DNA of 24,038 nt from NCBI GenBank assembly GCA_048201975.1, contig DBFBGQ010000137.1, positions 1 through 24,038 of the forward strand. The letters are read 5' to 3'. Positions 21,114 to 24,038 of this stretch are shown here, one piece after another. The stretch's first letter is position 1; each line of letters starts with the position of its first letter. The DNA comes from Egerieenecus sp048201975 (GTDB lineage Bacteria; Bacillota; Clostridia; Christensenellales; Aristaeellaceae). The position numbers were made by a program, and so were the translations under genes. A model generated the notes under the pieces. It had not been told where the DNA came from, made no database searches, and saw nothing but the letters and a program-made list of their open reading frames with translations.

Positions 21114-21913
21114 ACCAGCAGGCCCTCCACCACGATCAGCCCGATGAACGCGGCCATGACCAGGCTGGCGTACAGGTCGGCCCGGGTAAGCCGGAGCACC
21201 CGCAGCCGGGTGCGCCCCTCGCCACCCCGGTAGCAACGGGATTCCATGGCCATGGCCAGGTCTCCCGCCCGGCGAAAGGCGCTGACGAACAGCGGCACCA
21301 GCAGGGGCACCATGGCCTTGGCCCGGGCCAGCAGGTTGCCGGACTCAAAGTCCGCGCCCCGGGCCATCTGCGCCTTCATGATCTTGTCGGCTTCCTCCAG
21401 CAGGGTGGGGATGAAGCGCAGGGCGATGGTCATCATCATGGCCAGCTCATGGGCGGGAAAATGAACGACCTTCAGCGGAGAGAGCAGCAGCTCCAGCCCG
21501 TCGGAGAGGGAGACGGGGGAGGTGGTCAGCGTCAGCAGCGATGTGCCCACCACCAGGAACAGCAGCCGCAGGCAGTAGTGCACCGCCCGGGAGAGCCCTT
21601 CGTGGGTAATGGTGATAAAGCTCCACTGCCACAGCACGGTTCCTTCCCCGGCAAAGAAAAGATTCAGCACAAAGGTGAGAATGAGGATGAACCGCAGGGG
21701 CCGCAGCCCGCGCATGAGCATTTTGAAGGGAACCCGGGAAAGCCGGGCCATCAGGTACACAAAGGCAAGCGCCAGGGCGTAGCCCCACAGGGAGTGCACC
21801 AGGAAGATGCCCACGATGAACCCGATGGTGAGCAGAATCTTTACCCGCGGGTCCAGCCGGTGAACCGCGCTGTCGGTGGGGTAGTACTGCCCCATGGTGA
21901 TGTTACCGAGCAT
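21110..21913 (-). CDS. ecfT: Energy-coupling factor transporter transmembrane protein EcfT
   Basis: Scaffold membrane protein coupling the EcfA1/EcfA2 ATPases to exchangeable vitamin-binding S-components. The 267 residues begin MLGNITMGQYYPTDSAVHRLDPRVKI, diagnostic of group II EcfT. About four hydrophobic helices lie at 27-57, 72-88, 112-130 and near the C-terminus (about 248-265). The cytoplasmic coupling helices carry the Ala-Arg-Gly motif at 184-186 (AQMARGADF) and a second site at ESRCYRGGEGRT, where ARG is replaced by SRC, a variant I believe is common in Firmicutes. ATG at 21913 follows AAGGAGG. It overlaps ecfA2 by 11 bp and truA by 4 bp. No S-component gene is present, as usual for a shared module. 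Confidence 0.95.
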   Translation of the reverse strand: MLGNITMGQYYPTDSAVHRLDPRVKILLTIGFIVGIFLVHSLWGYALALAFVYLMARLSRVPFKMLMRGLRPLRFILILTFVLNLFFAGEGTVLWQWSFITITHEGLSRAVHYCLRLLFLVVGTSLLTLTTSPVSLSDGLELLLSPLKVVHFPAHELAMMMTIALRFIPTLLEEADKIMKAQMARGADFESGNLLARAKAMVPLLVPLFVSAFRRAGDLAMAMESRCYRGGEGRTRLRVLRLTRADLYASLVMAAFIGLIVVEGLLV

Positions 21914-22769
21914 GGGGCGCCTCCTTCCACAGCCGGAGCAGATGCTCCTGCACCTGTTCGATGGTGTACAAATCGTCGGGGATGTCGATGCCGCGCTTGC
22001 GCAGCAGGGCGCAGAGCTTGGTGGCCTGGGGCACGCCCAGGCCTACGGATTCCATCATGCCCACCTGGCGGAACAGCGCCCGTGGCGTACCGTCCGCCAC
22101 CAGCCGGCCCTTGTTCATTACAATGAGCCTGGTGGCCAGGCGGGAAATATCGTCCATGGAATGGCTGACCATAATCACGGTGACGCCGCACCGGGCGTGC
22201 AGCTGCTGCACCATGTCCAGGATGCGGTCCCGGCCCCGGGGGTCCAGCCCTGCGGTGGGTTCGTCCAGAATGAGCACCTTGCTCTCCATGGCCAACACGC
22301 CGGCGATGGCTACCCGGCGCATCTGCCCGCCGGAAAGCTCGAAGGGGGAGCGCTGGGCATAGCGGTCGTAGTCCAGGTGGACCCATTCCATGGCCCGGCG
22401 CACCCGGCGGTCGATCTCCTCGGGGGAAAGCCCCAGGTTCTTGGGCCCGAAGGCGATGTCCTTGGCTACGGTCTCCTCAAAGAGCTGATACTCCGGGTAC
22501 TGGAATACCAGCCCTACCTTTTGCCGGATGCGGCGGCGGTCCACACCTTTTTGATGCATGTCCTCCCCGTCGATCAGCACCTGCCCCGAGGTGGGGGCGA
22601 GCAGCCCGTTGAGATGCTGCACCAGGGTGGACTTTCCCGAGCCGGTGTGCCCGATGACGCCCACGAACTCCCCATCCTGTATGGTCAGGTTCACGTCCAT
22701 GATGGCGGTGGCCTGGAAAGCGCTGCCCTGGCTGTAGGTGTGCGTGAGATGCTTTACTTCGATGGGCAT
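21903..22769 (-). CDS. ecfA2: Energy-coupling factor transporter ATPase EcfA2
   Basis: Second ATPase of the ECF module. The 288 residues carry Walker A GHTGSGKS (40-47), Q-loop Q90 in FQYPEYQLFEETV (the EYQLFEET form is typical of EcfA2), LSGGQ (145-149), Walker B VLILDE (165-170) followed by PTAGLDP, and a switch His in VSHSMDD. The C-terminal domain after about 230 contains the ECF-specific dimerisation region. ATG at 22769 lies 16 bp inside the end of ecfA1, with GGAGG about 13 nt upstream. The frame stays open upstream to 23012, but that stretch is simply ecfA1 read in another frame. Confidence 0.95.
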   Translation of the reverse strand: MPIEVKHLTHTYSQGSAFQATAIMDVNLTIQDGEFVGVIGHTGSGKSTLVQHLNGLLAPTSGQVLIDGEDMHQKGVDRRRIRQKVGLVFQYPEYQLFEETVAKDIAFGPKNLGLSPEEIDRRVRRAMEWVHLDYDRYAQRSPFELSGGQMRRVAIAGVLAMESKVLILDEPTAGLDPRGRDRILDMVQQLHARCGVTVIMVSHSMDDISRLATRLIVMNKGRLVADGTPRALFRQVGMMESVGLGVPQATKLCALLRKRGIDIPDDLYTIEQVQEHLLRLWKEAPHAR

Positions 22770-23602
22770 AGCAGCTTCGCCACCTCCTCGGCCATTTCTT
22801 CCACGGTGAGCACGCCGTCGGGCAGGGGCATGCCGGCCTGGCGCAGCCTGGCGTTCAGGGCCGTCATGGGCGGCACATCCAGGTGCAGCTCCCGCAGGGC
22901 GTCCACCTGGCGGAAAATTTCCCGGGGCGTGCCCTCCTTGACCACCTGCCCGTCGCTGACCACCAGCACCCGGTCCGCCTGGGCGGCCTCCTCCATGTAG
23001 TGGGTAATCCACACCACGGTGATGCCCTTTTCCTTGTTCAGGCGGCGGACGGTTTCCAGCACATCCCGCCGGCCAAAGGGATCCAGCATGGCGGTGGCTT
23101 CGTCCGCAACCAGGATCTCCGGCTCCATGGCCAGCACGCCCGCAATGGCCACCCGCTGCTTTTGTCCGCCGGAGAGCAGGTGGGGGGCGGAGGCGGCAAA
23201 CTCGGTCATGTGCACGGCCTCCAGGGCCGCGTCGATGCGGCGCACCATTTCCTCCGTGGGAACGCCCAGGTTTTCCAGCCCGAAGGCCACGTCCTCCCGC
23301 ACCACGGTGGCCACCAGCTGATTGTCCGGGTTTTGAAAGATCATGCCCGCGTGCTGCCGCACGTCCCAGACCTTGTCCTCCTCCCGGGTGTCCAGGCCGC
23401 AGACCAGCAGCCGCCCTTCTGTGGGAATATACAGGGCGTTGAGCAGCTTGGCAAAGGTGCTTTTGCCCGAGCCGTTGTGCCCCAGCACGGCCACAAACTC
23501 TCCCGGGGCGATGGAGGCGTTTACCTTTTGAAGCGCGGGGGTTTCCGCTTCCTCATAGGTGTAGGAAACCTCCTGCGCAAGAATGCGCGGTTGTGTGTTC
23601 AT
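22754..23602 (-). CDS. ecfA1: Energy-coupling factor transporter ATPase EcfA1
   Basis: First ATPase of the ECF module. The 282 residues show Walker A GHNGSGKS (41-48), Q90 in FQNPDNQLVATVV (the DNQLVATVV form is typical of EcfA1), LSGGQ (143-147), Walker B ILVADE (163-168) followed by ATAMLDP, and switch H201 in ITHYMEE. ATG at 23602 is chosen because AAAGGAG lies 6-7 nt upstream; the open frame continues to 23662 without support. First gene of the ecfA1-ecfA2-ecfT-truA operon, transcribed from the promoter at 23653-23682 and divergent from the tRNA genes. The EcfA1-EcfA2 distinction rests on order and the Q-loop sequences. Confidence 0.95.
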   Translation of the reverse strand: MNTQPRILAQEVSYTYEEAETPALQKVNASIAPGEFVAVLGHNGSGKSTFAKLLNALYIPTEGRLLVCGLDTREEDKVWDVRQHAGMIFQNPDNQLVATVVREDVAFGLENLGVPTEEMVRRIDAALEAVHMTEFAASAPHLLSGGQKQRVAIAGVLAMEPEILVADEATAMLDPFGRRDVLETVRRLNKEKGITVVWITHYMEEAAQADRVLVVSDGQVVKEGTPREIFRQVDALRELHLDVPPMTALNARLRQAGMPLPDGVLTVEEMAEEVAKLLCPSK

Positions 23603-23652
23603 GCGTTTCTCCTTTACAAACTCCGGCGCGGCAAAACGCTGCGCCGGGTATG

Positions 23653-23682
23653 ATTGTAACACAATTTCGCGGTGGGATACAA
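23653..23682 (-). promoter_or_regulatory. Promoter of the ecfA1 operon
   Basis: Minus strand TTGTAT (23682-23677), 18-bp spacer, TACAAT (23658-23653). The -10 is preceded by TGT, an extended -10. The start would be near 23646, leaving a leader of about 44 nt that includes the AAAGGAG ribosome site. Confidence 0.7.
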
Positions 23683-23768
23683 CTCTTTTCTACATAATAA
23701 GTGGGAAAAACAGGCAAGACCTGCGCTGCCGGCGCGGAAGAAAAATGCGAGAAAATTGAAAAAACCCG

Positions 23769-23797
23769 TTGACAAAGCAGGCCCAATCGTGTAATAT
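23769..23797 (+). promoter_or_regulatory. Promoter of the tRNA-Pro/tRNA-Glu unit
   Basis: TTGACA (23769-23774), 17-bp spacer, TAATAT (23792-23797): consensus -35 and a good -10, as expected for a stable RNA gene. The start is near 23804, about 36 nt before tRNA-Pro. The stretch just upstream (aaaaatgcgagaaaattgaaaaaa) is A-rich and could serve as an UP element. Confidence 0.88.
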
Positions 23798-23839
23798 GTA
23801 ATGCGTCGCCTGCGGGGTTGACCTGTGGGAAGAAGGCAC

Positions 23840-23916
23840 CGGGGTGTAGCGCAGCCTGGTAGCGCACGTGCTTTGGGAGCATGGGGCCGCGAGTTCGAAT
23901 CTCGCCACCCCGACCA
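23840..23916 (+). tRNA. tRNA-Pro (anticodon TGG)
   Basis: A full cloverleaf can be drawn: acceptor CGGGGTG with CACCCCG, D-arm GCGC...GCGC with AGCCTGGTA loop, anticodon stem CGTGC/GCATG with loop TTTGGGA (anticodon TGG), T-arm GCGAG-TTCGAAT-CTCGC, discriminator A and an encoded CCA. UGG reads all or most proline codons when modified. Confidence 0.97.
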
Positions 23917-23944
23917 GAAACCTTCACTCCGACGGAAATGACGT

Positions 23945-24020
23945 GGCCCCGTGGTCAAGAGGCCTAAGACACCGCCCTTTCACGGCGGCTACCCGGGTTC
24001 GAATCCCGGCGGGGTCACCA
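23945..24020 (+). tRNA. tRNA-Glu (anticodon TTC)
   Basis: Acceptor GGCCCCG pairs with CGGGGTC (one G-U). The anticodon stem CCGCC/GGCGG has loop CTTTCAC (anticodon TTC), the T-arm is CCGGG-TTCGAAT-CCCGG, the discriminator is A and CCA is encoded. It lies 28 bp after tRNA-Pro with no promoter between, so both are probably processed from one precursor that continues beyond the window. Confidence 0.97.
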
Positions 24021-24038
24021 TTTTGTTGCTTTCAAGGA

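Noticed and set aside
21114..21236. N-terminal extension of TruA by 41 residues
   Set aside because: It lies within ecfT. TruA proteins begin at MRRILCTVEYDG, and the ATGA overlap plus GGAGG supports 21113.
22770..23012. N-terminal extension of EcfA2 by 81 residues
   Set aside because: The extension is the ecfA1 gene read in another frame. Family members start at MPIEVKHLTH, which matches the ATG at 22769.
1..24038. CRISPR array, defence island or biosynthetic cluster
   Set aside because: No regularly spaced repeats, cas genes, restriction genes, reverse transcriptase, peptide-maturation enzymes or large synthases were found on either strand.

Overview
The window is GC-rich chromosomal DNA from an endospore-forming Firmicute, most likely a member of class Clostridia. 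The evidence is a ctsR-mcsA-mcsB-clpC heat-shock operon with CtsR operators, a spoIIID-mbl pair, a CwlJ-type cortex hydrolase, the ecfA1-ecfA2-ecfT-truA module, strong GGAGG ribosome binding sites and sigma-A type promoters. The genus cannot be fixed from the sequence. Nearly everything is core or housekeeping content. I found no transposase, phage gene, CRISPR array or recognisable defence island.

Layout, left to right. 1-250 is a lower-GC gap with no credible gene. 251-1825 (minus) holds murA followed by a small cysteine-rich protein. Divergent from it, 2007-6614 (plus) is ctsR-mcsA-mcsB-clpC, driven by a sigma-A promoter with a CtsR operator just after its -10 box and closed by a strong terminator. 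6916-7356 (plus) is an Hsp20 small heat-shock gene with its own promoter, whose -35 lies inside a second CtsR operator. A 16-bp-stem terminator then separates it from the convergent oligopeptide transporter oppA-B-C-D-F (13393 to 7424, minus).

13639-16379 holds three hydrolase or ATPase genes around a divergent promoter region: a class-I glutamine-amidotransferase-like gamma-glutamyl hydrolase (minus), and a self-processing P1 (S58) aminopeptidase followed by a stand-alone ABC-type AAA ATPase (plus). Next to an oligopeptide importer these may form a peptide or gamma-glutamyl salvage neighbourhood, but that is inference from position. A bidirectional terminator separates them from an Uup-like ABC-F protein (minus).

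18282-23602 is all on the minus strand. In transcription order it is ecfA1-ecfA2-ecfT-truA (overlapping genes, one operon), spoIIID, mbl, cwlJ and the ABC-F gene. This links vitamin-uptake energising and tRNA modification to sporulation and cell-shape genes. A strong hairpin lies between truA and spoIIID and contains the spoIIID ribosome binding site. The window ends with tRNA-Pro(UGG) and tRNA-Glu(UUC) (plus) behind a near-consensus promoter.

The most useful second looks are the spoIIID leader hairpin, placement of hsp20 under CtsR, a McsB with a shortened N-terminus and altered C-terminal phospho-arginine motif, an OppA with no lipoprotein cysteine, and tandem inverted repeats in the divergent region at 14359-14501. 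I do not see a convincing undescribed multi-gene system.
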